Origin: an uncultured bacterium
Lineage (GTDB): Bacteria > Elusimicrobiota > Elusimicrobia > Elusimicrobiales > Elusimicrobiaceae
NCBI GenBank assembly: GCA_949291365.1
Contig: CASEVJ010000009.1
Location: 1 to 64,000, forward strand
Reading direction: 5' to 3'
DNA: 64,000 bases
Shown here: one piece after another, positions 24,475-34,286 of the stretch
Layout of the letters: every line of letters starts with the position of its first letter
Position numbering within the stretch: the first letter of the stretch is position 1
The notes under the pieces: generated by a model
The model's input: only the letters and a program-made list of their open reading frames with translations
Told to the model about the DNA's origin: nothing
Databases searched by the model: none
Program-made: the position numbers and the translations under genes

Positions 24475-24710
24475 GTTTGCCAAAGCCGCCCCGCCTATAC
24501 CGCGGCGAGGGAGTTATGCGGCGGCGCTTGCCGCATGTCATATTTCTGTGGGAAGGTATGGCGGCTGGCCGGCTTTTGTAGGGGGACTTCGGTCTGGCCC
24601 TAGAGCTCATGGCGGAGCCGCGCGCCGCCGGTTGGAATTTTAGGGCCGGACGGCTGGCTGCCCCGGCGGGTGGATAAGTTGTTAAAAAACGCCAAAGCCG
24701 GGGTGAAAAT
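24475..24710. other. Short intergenic region upstream of mutS
   Basis: GC-rich and without a convincing gene. ATGCGGC at about 24519 pairs with GCCGCAT at about 24533, a 7-bp hairpin without a T-run. Nothing else was recognised between the divergent tRNA-Tyr promoter and the mutS promoter. Confidence 0.35.
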
Positions 24711-24719
24711 TGATAAAAT
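24711..24719 (+). promoter_or_regulatory. Extended -10 of mutS, predicting a leaderless mRNA
   Basis: TGA-TAAAAT ends at 24719. Six bases (ACCCCT) separate it from the mutS ATG at 24726, and there is no ribosome site. Transcription should begin at or next to the start codon. Confidence 0.6.
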
Positions 24720-24725
24720 ACCCCT

Positions 24726-27293
24726 ATGCAAAACAGTTATAACACCCCTTTAATGAAGCAGTACTATGAGATTAAAAGCCAATATCCGGGGATTATTCTT
24801 TTTTTCCGTTTGGGCGATTTTTATGAAATGTTTGATGAACAGGCGCGCGAAGTCAGCGCGCTGTTGGGCCTGACACTGACGCAGCGCAACGGGATTCCTA
24901 TGTGCGGCATTCCGTTTCATGCGGCTTCCTCCTACATTGGGCGGCTGCTCAAAGCCGGCAAAAAAATAGGAATTTGCGAGCAAATCAGCTCCGGGGCGGA
25001 CAGCAAAAGCAAACTTTTTGAGCGCAAAGTCATTCGCGTCATTACACCCGGCACGGTCATGGAAGATGACATGCTGGAGGCCAATCAGTCCAATTTTTTG
25101 GTCTGTTTGCGTGCGGACGGAAAGGGGTGGGGGCTGGCGTGTGTAGACGTGTCCACCGGCCAGTTCTGGGTCAGCCAGCAAACCGATGATGCCGGGTTTA
25201 CGGCGCTGGCGGGGGCGTTGGCCTCCATTAACCCTGCCGAAATTATAGGCGACAGCCAAACCTTGCAGCTGCTGCAAAACAAAATAGTGTTTCCGGCCCG
25301 CCTGCCGCTGACGCAAATACCGCCTTTTGACGGAGATTTGGCCTTGCCGGACACTTGGCCTCCGCTTACACAATGGAAAGGCAAAGAGCTGGCCCTCTCC
25401 TGCGCGCTGATGGTCGTGGCGTATGTGGAATCCACCGAGCCCGGTGTAAAGGATACGCTGGTGCCGGCTTATACAGAACTGTCCGATTCTCTGCAAATAG
25501 ATGAAAACGCCGTCAATTCTTTAGAACTGATTAAAAGCCAGGAAGGCAGCCGGGAAGGCAGTTTGTGGGCGCTGCTGGATCATACCAAAACCTCTTTTGG
25601 CAGCCGCAAACTTAAAGAATGGATTTTGCACCCGTTGCTGAATGTGACGGAAATCCGCCGTCGCCAGGACTGCGTGGCAGGATTAATCAAAAACCAGGAG
25701 GCGCTGGGGGCGCTGGGTGCTATTTTGCAAAATATTTCAGATGTGGAGCGCATCATGTCGCGTGTGTCTGCGGGGAATGCGTCCCCGCGGGATTTGGGCG
25801 GGCTGCGCCAGTCGCTGCTGCATGCAGAGCCGCTGCAGCGCTGGCTGGACAAATACGGCCTGACGGTGGCTCCGCACCTCAAAGAGCATTTTGACCGGGT
25901 CTATCCGGCCGTGCAGGAAATGTCGCGCCTGTTGTACGACGCTATTGATGAAGAGCCGCCCCTGCGCATAGCGGACGGCCATATTATCCGCGACGGATAT
26001 AATGCCGAATTGGACGAGCTGCGGCGCCTGCACAGCGGCGGCGGGAAAGCGCTGGAAGAATTATGCCAGCGCGAGCGTGAAGCCACCGGCATTCCCAATA
26101 TGAAGGCCGGCTATAATTCCATTTATGGCTATTACCTGGAAGTGACCAAAAGCCACAGCGCCAAAGTGCCCTACAATTATACCCGCAAACAAACACTGAC
26201 CAATGCCGAGCGGTATATTACCGAAGAACTCAAAGCGCTGGAAAATAAAATTTTAAATGCGGAAAGCCGTATTTTGCGCCTGGAGAGTGCCTTGTTTGAC
26301 GCCGTGCGCAAAACGCTGGCCGGTCAAACCGGCGCGCTGAAAGCATTTGCCCAAGCGGCGGCGGAGCTGGACGTTTATTTATCGCTGGCGCTGGCCGCCA
26401 TGCAATACCAGTATGTGCGTCCCAGTGTAACGGACGGGACGGGCTTTTGCTATATCAAAGGCCGTCACCCGATTGTGGAAGCCCTGCTGCCGGCGGGGTC
26501 TTTTGTCCCCAACAATTTTGATATGGACGGCATTACTACACAGCTTATGCTCATCACCGGCCCCAATATGGGCGGCAAAAGCGTGTACCTAAAGCAAACG
26601 GCGCTTATAGCCATTATGGCCCAGATGGGCTCCTTTGTGCCTGCTCAGGAAGCGGTGGTGGGCGTGGTGGATAAAATCATGACGCGTATCGGCGCACACG
26701 ACGCGCTGCAGCGGGGCAACTCCACTTTTATGGTGGAGATGAATGAAACCGCGCATATTTTGGCTTCCCAGACTCCGCGCAGTCTGATTTTACTAGATGA
26801 AGTGGGCCGCGGCACCTCTACTTTTGACGGTATTTCTATCGCCTGGGCCATTGTGGAATATTTGTATAAACCCAAAGGCGGGGCCAAGGTGCTTTTTGCC
26901 ACGCATTATTTTGAGCTGGTGGACTTGGAAAATAAATATCCCAGCGTTAAGAATTTCCATGTGGAAGCCAAAGAATATAAAGATTCTTTCGGGCAGAGCA
27001 AGCTGGCTTTTTTGTACCAGATTTTGCCGGGAGCGGCGGATCAGTCATACGGTATCCATGTGGCGGAAATAGCCGGTTTGCCGGCGGCGGTCACGGTGCG
27101 CGCGCGCAAAGTGCTTAAAGATTTGGAAGCCAAAAAAGGGGCCAAAATTTCCGCCCGGGAGAAAGACCCGGTCAAAGATTTGTTTTCTGCGCCTATTGTG
27201 CAGGAAATAAAACTGACCGACCCGGACAAACTGACCCCCATGGCGGCCCTGCAGCTGATTGCCGAGTGGAAAAAGCGGGTGGACAATGAATAA
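24726..27293 (+). CDS. mutS: DNA mismatch repair protein MutS
   Basis: An 855-residue mismatch-recognition ATPase. The N-terminal domain has FFRLGDFYEMF at about 22-32, whose Phe-x-Glu wedges into the mismatch. Then come GIPMCGIPFHA and the lever and clamp domains. The ATPase shows GPNMGGKS near 613 (Walker A), LILLDEVGRGTSTFDG near 690 (Walker B and signature) and ATHYFEL (switch His). The C-terminal dimer helix-turn-helix follows. All motifs are intact. The stop lies inside mutL: the two genes overlap by eight bases (27286-27293), which implies coupled translation. Initiation is probably leaderless. Confidence 0.98.
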   Translation: MQNSYNTPLMKQYYEIKSQYPGIILFFRLGDFYEMFDEQAREVSALLGLTLTQRNGIPMCGIPFHAASSYIGRLLKAGKKIGICEQISSGADSKSKLFERKVIRVITPGTVMEDDMLEANQSNFLVCLRADGKGWGLACVDVSTGQFWVSQQTDDAGFTALAGALASINPAEIIGDSQTLQLLQNKIVFPARLPLTQIPPFDGDLALPDTWPPLTQWKGKELALSCALMVVAYVESTEPGVKDTLVPAYTELSDSLQIDENAVNSLELIKSQEGSREGSLWALLDHTKTSFGSRKLKEWILHPLLNVTEIRRRQDCVAGLIKNQEALGALGAILQNISDVERIMSRVSAGNASPRDLGGLRQSLLHAEPLQRWLDKYGLTVAPHLKEHFDRVYPAVQEMSRLLYDAIDEEPPLRIADGHIIRDGYNAELDELRRLHSGGGKALEELCQREREATGIPNMKAGYNSIYGYYLEVTKSHSAKVPYNYTRKQTLTNAERYITEELKALENKILNAESRILRLESALFDAVRKTLAGQTGALKAFAQAAAELDVYLSLALAAMQYQYVRPSVTDGTGFCYIKGRHPIVEALLPAGSFVPNNFDMDGITTQLMLITGPNMGGKSVYLKQTALIAIMAQMGSFVPAQEAVVGVVDKIMTRIGAHDALQRGNSTFMVEMNETAHILASQTPRSLILLDEVGRGTSTFDGISIAWAIVEYLYKPKGGAKVLFATHYFELVDLENKYPSVKNFHVEAKEYKDSFGQSKLAFLYQILPGAADQSYGIHVAEIAGLPAAVTVRARKVLKDLEAKKGAKISAREKDPVKDLFSAPIVQEIKLTDPDKLTPMAALQLIAEWKKRVDNE

Positions 27294-29211
27294 AATCCAT
27301 GTATTAGATGAAAAAACAGCCGGGCAAATTGCTGCTGGCGAAGTGATAGAACGCCCGGCGGGTGTGCTCAAAGAACTGCTGGAAAACGCCGTAGACGCCG
27401 GGGCGCGCCATATCCGGGTGGATATAGAGGGCGGCGGGCGCGAACTGATACGCATTAATGACGACGGCTGCGGCATGACTCCGCAGGATTTGGCTTCCAG
27501 CGTGCTGCGCCATGCCACCAGCAAAATTACCCGTTTTGAAGATTTAAACGCCCTGCATACTTTCGGCTTTCGCGGAGAGGCGCTCTATTCCGTAGCGGCC
27601 GTATCCAAAATGACGCTGACCAGCTGCGCCGAAGGCGCAGACGGAAGCCGCCTGGAAATACACGGCGGTAAAACTTTGGCCCAAAGTCCGGCCCCGGCCA
27701 TACGCGGTACAACGGTGGAAATACGCGATTTGTTTTACAATGTGCCCGCCCGGCTGAAATTTTTAAAAAGCGCCGCTTATGAGCGGGCCTGCCTGCTTAA
27801 AGCGGTGGAAGAAAGCGCGCTGGCTAATTTGTCGGTAGGATATACGGTGTTTAGCTCCGGGAGGGAAGTATACCGCCTGCCGCCGCAGGAAGGGGGGGAA
27901 GAAGCGGCTGTACGGGCCCGGGCCCAGGAGATTTTGGGCCAGCAGGTGGCGCAAACTATGCGCTGGCGTGCATGCACAGAGTTGGGACTGAAAATTTTTA
28001 TTACGCCGCCGCAGCATTTGGTTGCCACGCGGGATTTGCAGTTTGTTTTTGTCAACCGCCGTCCCGTGGACAGTAAAACCGTCCGACAGGCCGTGTATAA
28101 GGCCTACCAAAATGTACGCGCGAAAGACCGCCACCCGGCGTTTATTATTTATATGGAGCTGGATCCGGCTTCTTTTGACGTTAATATCCACCCCCAAAAG
28201 CGCGATATCCGCTTTGCAGACGAAAACGCCTTGTTTTCTGCCGTGCTGAAAGCCGTATCGGAAACCGTATTTGGCGCTGCCACCCCCGTGCCTATGAAAG
28301 TGCCCGCGGCGGGCGCCCGTCCCGCAGAGCATTCTTTTTCCGTCCCAAATCCGCCAGACCCTATTGCGGCCCCGCTGCCGGTGGTTACGCCTGCGCCGGC
28401 CGCTTCTGCCGGGCTTTTTGAGCCGGTGCCGGGAGAAGTGGCTGCCCTGCCTTCTTGCCGGGAGCAGGAATTGGCTCCCAACACAATGTTGACAGCGCGC
28501 GAAACGGAAGACCCGGTGGAATACCGCGCGGTCAGCGCGGAATTTACCCCCACCGTTACGGAGCCAAGCGCTCCGCAGGCGTTGGACAGTGCAGACGAAG
28601 CCGCCTCCGGCACGCAAGAGCTGCCTGCGTGGTGGCATGGGCCGTATCATTATTTGGGGCAGCTGGAAAAAACATATTTGCTTTTTGAAAATCCGGACGG
28701 ATTGATTTTGATTGACCAACACGCGGCGCAGGAGCGGGTGTTGTTTGAGCAGTATTTGGACGCTTTTGAAAAGCGCCAGGTAGCGGTGCAGGAATTAATA
28801 TTCCCCATTCATGTTGATCTGACCCCCAGCAATGCCGAGAGTTTGATGAGCTGGGCGCCCTGGCTTAAAGAGGCCGGGTTTGATTTGGCGCGTTTTTCCC
28901 CGCGTACGGTGTTGGTCAATACCATGCCCTCCATGCTGCGTTTTAAAGAAGACGATATGAAAGAGTTCATCGTTTCCCTGTCGCAGATTGTCGGCGCGCC
29001 CGACAAGTCTAATGACCGGCTCAAACGCAATATGGTGGCATTGCTCGCCTGCAAAAAAGCTATCAAAGCCCATGATCAAATATCCGCCGCGGAAGCGGAA
29101 GGGCTGCTGGAAAATATGAAAAAATGCAAAGACGGCATGCACTGCCCGCACGGGAGGCCCTGTGTGGCGGTTCTGCCCACGAAGGACATTGCCAAACTGT
29201 TTGGCCGTTAA
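27286..29211 (+). CDS. mutL: DNA mismatch repair protein MutL (endonuclease type)
   Basis: A 641-residue GHKL ATPase. AGEVIERPAGVLKELLENAVDAG lies near residues 17-39 (the metal-binding Glu and Asn), followed by DDGCGM and TFGFRGEAL. A Pro/Ala-rich linker (about 335-440) joins to the C-terminal dimer domain with DQHAAQERVLFE (the DQHAX2EX4E nuclease motif), ACKKAIKAHD and CPHGRP. This MutL therefore should nick DNA itself, as in bacteria without MutH. The frame opens at 27259, but the ATG at 27286 begins the conserved MNKIHVLDEKTAGQIAAG stretch. It is co-transcribed with mutS. Confidence 0.97.
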   Translation: MNKIHVLDEKTAGQIAAGEVIERPAGVLKELLENAVDAGARHIRVDIEGGGRELIRINDDGCGMTPQDLASSVLRHATSKITRFEDLNALHTFGFRGEALYSVAAVSKMTLTSCAEGADGSRLEIHGGKTLAQSPAPAIRGTTVEIRDLFYNVPARLKFLKSAAYERACLLKAVEESALANLSVGYTVFSSGREVYRLPPQEGGEEAAVRARAQEILGQQVAQTMRWRACTELGLKIFITPPQHLVATRDLQFVFVNRRPVDSKTVRQAVYKAYQNVRAKDRHPAFIIYMELDPASFDVNIHPQKRDIRFADENALFSAVLKAVSETVFGAATPVPMKVPAAGARPAEHSFSVPNPPDPIAAPLPVVTPAPAASAGLFEPVPGEVAALPSCREQELAPNTMLTARETEDPVEYRAVSAEFTPTVTEPSAPQALDSADEAASGTQELPAWWHGPYHYLGQLEKTYLLFENPDGLILIDQHAAQERVLFEQYLDAFEKRQVAVQELIFPIHVDLTPSNAESLMSWAPWLKEAGFDLARFSPRTVLVNTMPSMLRFKEDDMKEFIVSLSQIVGAPDKSNDRLKRNMVALLACKKAIKAHDQISAAEAEGLLENMKKCKDGMHCPHGRPCVAVLPTKDIAKLFGR

Positions 29212-29224
29212 AGCCGGGGAACGT

Positions 29225-30007
29225 ATGCATATTTCTAAAATCTGTGCAGTTTTTTTTAGCCCGGCCGGCGGTACGGAAAAAGTACTGGAAGCGTTCCTGC
29301 AGGCGCTGCCCCAGCCGGCTGAAAAAATAAATCTAACCCCCTTTTCCCAAGCGGCCCAAAGCCGCGTATTTGGCCCGGATGAGCTGGTTATTTTTGCCGC
29401 CCCGGTATACGCGGGGCGCATGGTACCGCTGGCGCTGCTGCGTCTGTCCGCGCTGCGGGGCCGCTGTACGCCGGCGGTGTGTCTGGCCGTATATGGCAAC
29501 CGCGCTTATGAGGACGCCCTGCTGGAGCTGACAGACAGCGCCAAACAAAACGGTTTTGTCCCGTTTGCGTCTGCCGCGGCGGTGGCACAGCATTCCATTA
29601 TGCGCAGTGTGGCTACCGGCCGGCCGGACGCGGCGGATAAAGCCCAACTGACTGCTTTTGCCCAAGCATGTTGGGATAAACTGATCGGGGCTTGCTCTGC
29701 ACAGGCCCTTTCAATACCCCAAGTGCCGGGCCATACCCCTTATAAACCTTTTAAAGCTGTTGGCTTTGTGCCGGCGGCCTCGGCGGCGTGCACGCACTGC
29801 GGCCGTTGCGCGGAGCATTGCCCCAGCGGAGCCATATCCACGGCCTCTCCGGACAAAACGGACAAAACGCGCTGTATTTTTTGCATGGGCTGTGTGTCTG
29901 TGTGCCCCGTGCAGGCCCGCGGGGTAAACAAAGCCCTTTTATGGGCGGCGGAAAAGGCCTTTGCCCTTAAGTTCAGCGCGCGCCAGGAACCGCAAATTTT
30001 TATCTGA
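29225..30007 (+). CDS. EFR1-family ferredoxin (flavodoxin-like domain plus two 4Fe-4S sites)
   Basis: A 260-residue protein. The N-terminal flavodoxin-like part begins ICAVFFSPAGGTEKVLEAF (residues 5-23, FMN phosphate loop) and has FAAPVYAGRMVP near 57. The C-terminus has CTHCGRCAEHCP near 200 and CIFCMGCVSVCP near 225, two 4Fe-4S binding motifs. EFR1 proteins are electron carriers of anaerobes. The partner is unknown. The frame extends upstream into mutL, but GGGGAA before the ATG at 29225 fixes the start, 13 bases after mutL, so it probably shares the mutSL transcript. Confidence 0.88.
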   Translation: MHISKICAVFFSPAGGTEKVLEAFLQALPQPAEKINLTPFSQAAQSRVFGPDELVIFAAPVYAGRMVPLALLRLSALRGRCTPAVCLAVYGNRAYEDALLELTDSAKQNGFVPFASAAAVAQHSIMRSVATGRPDAADKAQLTAFAQACWDKLIGACSAQALSIPQVPGHTPYKPFKAVGFVPAASAACTHCGRCAEHCPSGAISTASPDKTDKTRCIFCMGCVSVCPVQARGVNKALLWAAEKAFALKFSARQEPQIFI

Positions 30008-30217
30008 ACGGGGTTGTCCGTCCCAAAAATTTACAAATTTCGTTTCTGCCGCAAAAGCGGGCGTGCGGCGGTTGGCTGCCGTGTTTGCCGTGGCGGGCAA
30101 AAAGCCGCCGGGTTTCCGCTGCTTAATTCTGGCGTAAAAGCCCGGTCGGCTTGCCCTCCCGGGAAAGAGCCCCGGCTGGTGGGGGCGGTTATGGCCTGCA
30201 GCCGCAGGTGATGGGTG
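30008..30217. other. Short intergenic stretch
   Basis: No gene is supported. Small palindromes such as CCTGC-agcc-GCAGG near 30195 occur. It ends with the terminator hairpin at 30218. Confidence 0.35.
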
Positions 30218-30243
30218 AAAAGCGGCGTTTGGCGCTTTTTTTA
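30218..30243 (+). terminator. Terminator downstream of the mutS-mutL-ferredoxin unit
   Basis: AAAAGCG at 30218-30224 pairs with CGCTTTT at 30233-30239 across an 8-base loop, and further T follow. It is the first good terminator after 30007. Confidence 0.7.
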
Positions 30244-30284
30244 GCTGTTTTTACTCTTCACAGCAAGCCAAAAATAAGCTATCC

Positions 30285-30290
30285 TATAAT
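30285..30290 (+). promoter_or_regulatory. -10 box of the hpt-ftsH operon
   Basis: A perfect TATAAT at 30285-30290 without a TG extension or clear -35. The start would be near 30297, followed by GGAGG before the hpt ATG. Confidence 0.55.
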
Positions 30291-30313
30291 ATATATTCTC
30301 TATTGGAGGGATT

Positions 30314-30841
30314 ATGTCCGATACGCCCGTGCTGGAGCGCATTTTGTTTTCTCAGGAACAACTGGCCCAAAGAGTAGCGGAAATGGGTCGTGAAATTTCG
30401 GCTGATTATAAAGGCAAAGAGCCGCTGTTTGTAGGGATTTTGCGCGGCTGTATTATGTTTTATTCTGATTTACTGCGCTCGGTGAGTATAGACTGCAAGA
30501 TGGATTTTATGTGTCTTTCTTCCTACTGCGGCACCAGCTCCACCGGCGAAGTGCGCACCATGCTGGACTTGCGCGAAAGCATTAAGGGCCGCCATGTAGT
30601 GATTGTGGAAGACATTGTGGACACCGGGCTGACGCTGGATTACTTAATGCAAAATCTGAAAAACCGCGGTGCGGCCAGTATTGAAATTTGCTGTTTGCTG
30701 GATAAACCCGCCAACCGCAAAACGGAAGTGCATCCCAAATATGTGGGATTCACGATTGAAAATGAATTTGTTATAGGGTATGGATTGGATTACAATGAAC
30801 TGTACCGCAATCTGCCCTATATAGGGGTATTTAAAAAATAA
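30314..30841 (+). CDS. hpt: Hypoxanthine phosphoribosyltransferase
   Basis: A 175-residue purine-salvage enzyme that makes IMP or GMP from hypoxanthine or guanine and [21 protein letters not shown] near 40-56 and [17 protein letters not shown] near 97-113 (the PRPP loop, EDIVDTGLT) are diagnostic. [21 protein letters not shown] near the end closes the active site. GGAGG precedes the ATG. Its stop shares one base with the ftsH start (TAATG), so the two are co-translated, the pairing seen in many bacteria. Confidence 0.96.
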   Translation: MSDTPVLERILFSQEQLAQRVAEMGREISADYKGKEPLFVGILRGCIMFYSDLLRSVSIDCKMDFMCLSSYCGTSSTGEVRTMLDLRESIKGRHVVIVEDIVDTGLTLDYLMQNLKNRGAASIEICCLLDKPANRKTEVHPKYVGFTIENEFVIGYGLDYNELYRNLPYIGVFKK

Positions 30842-32760
30842 TGACGAACAAGAATAATAATAACCGCCGTATCGTTTCTATTCATCAAATCTTAATTTGG
30901 GTTGCTATTTTTGCCGTGGCTGTGTTTTTGTTCAACCGCCCCGGCGCCCAAACGCAAACGCTGGACTATTCTGATTTCAAGCAAAAAGTAGCCACCGGCC
31001 AGGTGGCGGACTTAACGGTGGCTCCCGGCGTAATTACGGGTACGTTTAAAGATGAGGCCGGCAAGGATGTCAACTTTAAAACCGTGCGCATGGAAGACCC
31101 GGATTTGGTCAAAGAACTCTCCGCCAAAGAAATTCGCTACAAAGCCCAGGCGGATAACTCCTGGGTGGGCAATATTTTGTTTAACGTGTTGTGGATTTTG
31201 CTGCTGATAGGGCTGTGGTGGTTCGTGTTTATCCGCCCGCAGCGCAGCGACGGCAAAAGCGCCATGAACTTTGCCCGCAGCAAAGCCAAAATGCAAGACC
31301 CTTCCAAGCAGACCATTACTTTTAAAGACGTAGCCGGTGTGGAAGAAGCCAAAGAAGAGCTGCAGGATATTATCAAATTTTTGAAAAACCCCAAACGTTT
31401 CCAAAAACTCGGCGGCAAACTGCCTAAAGGCGTGTTGTTGTACGGGGCGCCAGGCACTGGCAAAACCCTGCTGGCTAAAGCCGTAGCCGGGGAAGCGGGC
31501 GTGGCGTTTTTCAGCGCGTCTGCTTCAGAATTTGTGGAAATGTTTGTCGGTGTGGGTGCGGCGCGCGTGCGTGACTTGTTTGAACAGGCCAAGAAGAATT
31601 CCCCCGCCATTATTTTCATTGACGAGCTGGACGCGGTAGGCCGGCGGCGTTTTGCCGGTATCGGCGGCGGACATGACGAACGCGAACAAACGCTTAACCA
31701 GCTGCTGATTGAGCTGGACGGCTTTGAAAGCAAACAGGGCATTATCCTGATGGCTTCTACCAACCGCCCCGACGTGTTAGACCCCGCGCTTATCCGCCCG
31801 GGCCGTTTTGACCGCCATGTAGCAGTGCCGGCGCCGGATTTGAAAGGCCGAGAAGAGATTTTGAAAGTGCATGCCAAAAAAGTGAAACTGGCTCCGGAAG
31901 TCAACTTGCACACGGTTGCCAAAGGCACCCCCGGTTTTGTGGGGGCGGATTTGGCCAATGTAGTCAACGAAGCAGCCATTTTGGCGGCCCGCGCCGATAA
32001 AGAGGCCGTGGATAATACGGATATGGACGAAGCCGTGGAGCGCGTGATTGCCGGCCCGCAGAAAAAGAGCCGCATTATTTCTGAAAAAGAAAAGAAAATC
32101 ATTGCCGCGCACGAAGTGGGCCATACCGTGGTGGCGCGCCTGACCAATCATTCCGACCCGGTGCATAAAGTAACCATTATTCCGCGCGGACAGGCACTAG
32201 GATATACGCTGCAGCTGCCGCTGGAAGATAAATTTTTGACCAGCAAGTCAGAAATTTTGGATAAAATTTGCATTCTGCTGGCAGGCCGCGCCGCCGAAGA
32301 AATTGTGTTTGGCGAAATTACGTCCGGCGCCAGTGACGATTTGAACAAAGCCACCGCTTATGCGCGCAAGATGATTATGGAGCTGGGCATGAGCCAGAAT
32401 ATCGGCCCCATTGCCTTGCCGGGCGGAGAAGAAGGCGAAGTGTTTTTGGGACGTGATTTGTCCCGCCACCGCCAATATTCCGAACAGCTGGCCCAGCGCA
32501 TTGATGCGGAAATATCCGATACATTACAGAGCGCGTATGCCCGGGCCAAAGAGATTATCCAGTCCCGCCGCGCGCAGTTTGATGAATTGGTGGCGCGTTT
32601 GCTGGAAAAAGAAGTGGTGGAAGCCCCCGAAATTGACGAAATTTTGGGTTTGAAACCGCAGCCAACGGAAGAATCCGTCGGGGAGATTTCTCCCAAGGAG
32701 CCCTCGTCGGCTCCACAGCCGGAGACGGCGGTGCCGCCCCAGCAGGCGGAATTGTTTTAA
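30841..32760 (+). CDS. ftsH: ATP-dependent zinc metalloprotease FtsH
   Basis: A 639-residue membrane AAA+ protease that degrades misfolded and regulatory membrane proteins. Two membrane segments (about residues 14-31 and 103-122) flank a periplasmic domain. The AAA domain has GAPGTGKT near 202 (Walker A), [14 protein letters not shown] near 258 (Walker B) and the second region of homology [20 protein letters not shown] near 302. The protease site is HEVGH near 422, where most FtsH have HEAGH. The third zinc ligand lies in the [10 protein letters not shown] region. The Pro/Gln-rich tail is free. It overlaps hpt by one base. A region without a clear terminator follows. Confidence 0.97.
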   Translation: MTNKNNNNRRIVSIHQILIWVAIFAVAVFLFNRPGAQTQTLDYSDFKQKVATGQVADLTVAPGVITGTFKDEAGKDVNFKTVRMEDPDLVKELSAKEIRYKAQADNSWVGNILFNVLWILLLIGLWWFVFIRPQRSDGKSAMNFARSKAKMQDPSKQTITFKDVAGVEEAKEELQDIIKFLKNPKRFQKLGGKLPKGVLLYGAPGTGKTLLAKAVAGEAGVAFFSASASEFVEMFVGVGAARVRDLFEQAKKNSPAIIFIDELDAVGRRRFAGIGGGHDEREQTLNQLLIELDGFESKQGIILMASTNRPDVLDPALIRPGRFDRHVAVPAPDLKGREEILKVHAKKVKLAPEVNLHTVAKGTPGFVGADLANVVNEAAILAARADKEAVDNTDMDEAVERVIAGPQKKSRIISEKEKKIIAAHEVGHTVVARLTNHSDPVHKVTIIPRGQALGYTLQLPLEDKFLTSKSEILDKICILLAGRAAEEIVFGEITSGASDDLNKATAYARKMIMELGMSQNIGPIALPGGEEGEVFLGRDLSRHRQYSEQLAQRIDAEISDTLQSAYARAKEIIQSRRAQFDELVARLLEKEVVEAPEIDEILGLKPQPTEESVGEISPKEPSSAPQPETAVPPQQAELF

Positions 32761-32933
32761 ATCCCTGCCAACAGGGAAAGAAAAGTAAAGGGGACGGAGC
32801 CGGAGCTTGACGGCATATAGCCGGAAGCGGAAGGGCTTTTCTCCCTGGGAAGGAAGCGGGCCCGCGCCCGCCGGAAGGACTATTTTACCGCGCGGTTTTT
32901 GTTTTCTGTTCCGCGCCAGATGAAGGAATCAAT

Positions 32934-34286
32934 ATGGGCAAGTATTTTGGTACTGACGGCGTACGCGCCGTGGCGGGCCAGTTCCCGCTGATAGAAGATT
33001 TTATTAAAAAACTGGGCTATTGCGCGCTCAAAGAAATGGCGCCGTATGCAGAAAAAAACCACTTAAAAAAACAGGTGATTATTGCGCGTGATACGCGCCT
33101 GTCCGGCCCGGCCATTTTGCATAGTTTGGCAGAAGGTATCCGCGCCGCCGGAGCCGATGTGTTGGATATGGGCATTTCGCCCACGCCGTCCGTGGCGGCG
33201 GCAGTCAAGCAAACCGGGTCGCTGTGCGGGGTGGTGATATCAGCCAGCCATAACCCGCCGGAGTTTAACGGAATTAAATTTTTCTCTTCCGTAGGCACCA
33301 AACTGCCTGAAGAACTGGAAGACAAAATAGAGCACGCCATAGAAAATACCCCGGCAGTGCCTGCTCCGGTGGGTGCTTACCGCGCCGCGCCGGAACTGGT
33401 GGACGGATATAAAAAGTTCTTATTGTCTACGGTGGACGCCTCGTTATTTAAAGGCACCCGCATTGTATTGGACTGCGCCAACGGCGCAGCGTATGCCATC
33501 GCTCCGGACGTGTTCCGCGCACTGGGCATGGAGGTAACTGTCATGGCTGATGCCAATGACGGGGCCGTAATCAATGCAGGGGTGGGGGCCTTGCATACCG
33601 AAAAAATGCAGGCGCTCACCCGCCAAACGGGCGCTTATGCCGGCTTTAGTTTTGACGGAGATGCTGACCGCGTGATTGCTTCTGATGAAAAAGGCCGCCA
33701 ACTGGACGGCGAATACATCATAGCCGCTTCGGCTTTGGCCCTCAAAGACCAAGGGCAGCTTCCAGCCAACAAAGCAGTGATGACGGTGATGGCGAATTTG
33801 GGCTGTATTAACTATTTAAAAGAGGCCGGTGTGTCTGTGGAGCTGACGCCGGTGGGCGATAAATATGTGGCGCAGAGTTTGGCCAAAGAAGGGCTGGCTA
33901 TCGGAGGGGAAACCTCCGGTCACATTATTTTCCCGCATTATTCCAATACGGGAGACGGAATTTTATCTGCGCTGCAGTTTTTGCAATTTGCCAAAAAATC
34001 GGGCCTTCCCATGAGCAGCTTTGCGGCCCGGTGGGAAAAATATCCCTGTGAGCTGCGTGCCTTACATGTCACTCAAAAGCCGGCGCTGGAGAGCTTGCCC
34101 GGATTTTGGGACGGTATTCGGGCGTTGGAAAATAAGCTGGGCGGCAAAGGCCGCGTGTTTGTGCGCTACAGCGGCACGGAGCCCAAGCTGCGTATTTTGG
34201 TGGAAGGGGCCGACGCAGCCCTGGTAACGCAGACCGCGGAAGCGGCGGAAGCATTATACCGCTCCAAAACGGAGGCGAAAAAATGA
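32934..34286 (+). CDS. glmM: Phosphoglucosamine mutase
   Basis: A 450-residue enzyme that converts glucosamine-6-phosphate to glucosamine-1-phosphate for UDP-GlcNAc synthesis. YFGTDGVRA is at residues 4-12, the phosphoserine loop VVISASHNPPEFNGIKFFS near 100-118, the metal loop DGDADR near 243, and the phosphate-binding RYSGTEPKLRILVEG near 415-430. All four blocks of the alpha-D-phosphohexomutase family are intact. It begins 173 bases after ftsH and overlaps pdxJ by four bases (ATGA). With glmS two genes further on, it supplies amino sugar for peptidoglycan and surface glycans. Confidence 0.97.
   Translation: MGKYFGTDGVRAVAGQFPLIEDFIKKLGYCALKEMAPYAEKNHLKKQVIIARDTRLSGPAILHSLAEGIRAAGADVLDMGISPTPSVAAAVKQTGSLCGVVISASHNPPEFNGIKFFSSVGTKLPEELEDKIEHAIENTPAVPAPVGAYRAAPELVDGYKKFLLSTVDASLFKGTRIVLDCANGAAYAIAPDVFRALGMEVTVMADANDGAVINAGVGALHTEKMQALTRQTGAYAGFSFDGDADRVIASDEKGRQLDGEYIIAASALALKDQGQLPANKAVMTVMANLGCINYLKEAGVSVELTPVGDKYVAQSLAKEGLAIGGETSGHIIFPHYSNTGDGILSALQFLQFAKKSGLPMSSFAARWEKYPCELRALHVTQKPALESLPGFWDGIRALENKLGGKGRVFVRYSGTEPKLRILVEGADAALVTQTAEAAEALYRSKTEAKK

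Noticed and set aside
27763..28722. 319-codon frame antisense to mutL
   Set aside because: Low-complexity, Arg/His-rich translation typical of a shadow frame; mutL is intact on the other strand.
31137..32147. 336-codon frame antisense to ftsH
   Set aside because: Ser/Thr-rich shadow of the ftsH frame; no start signals.
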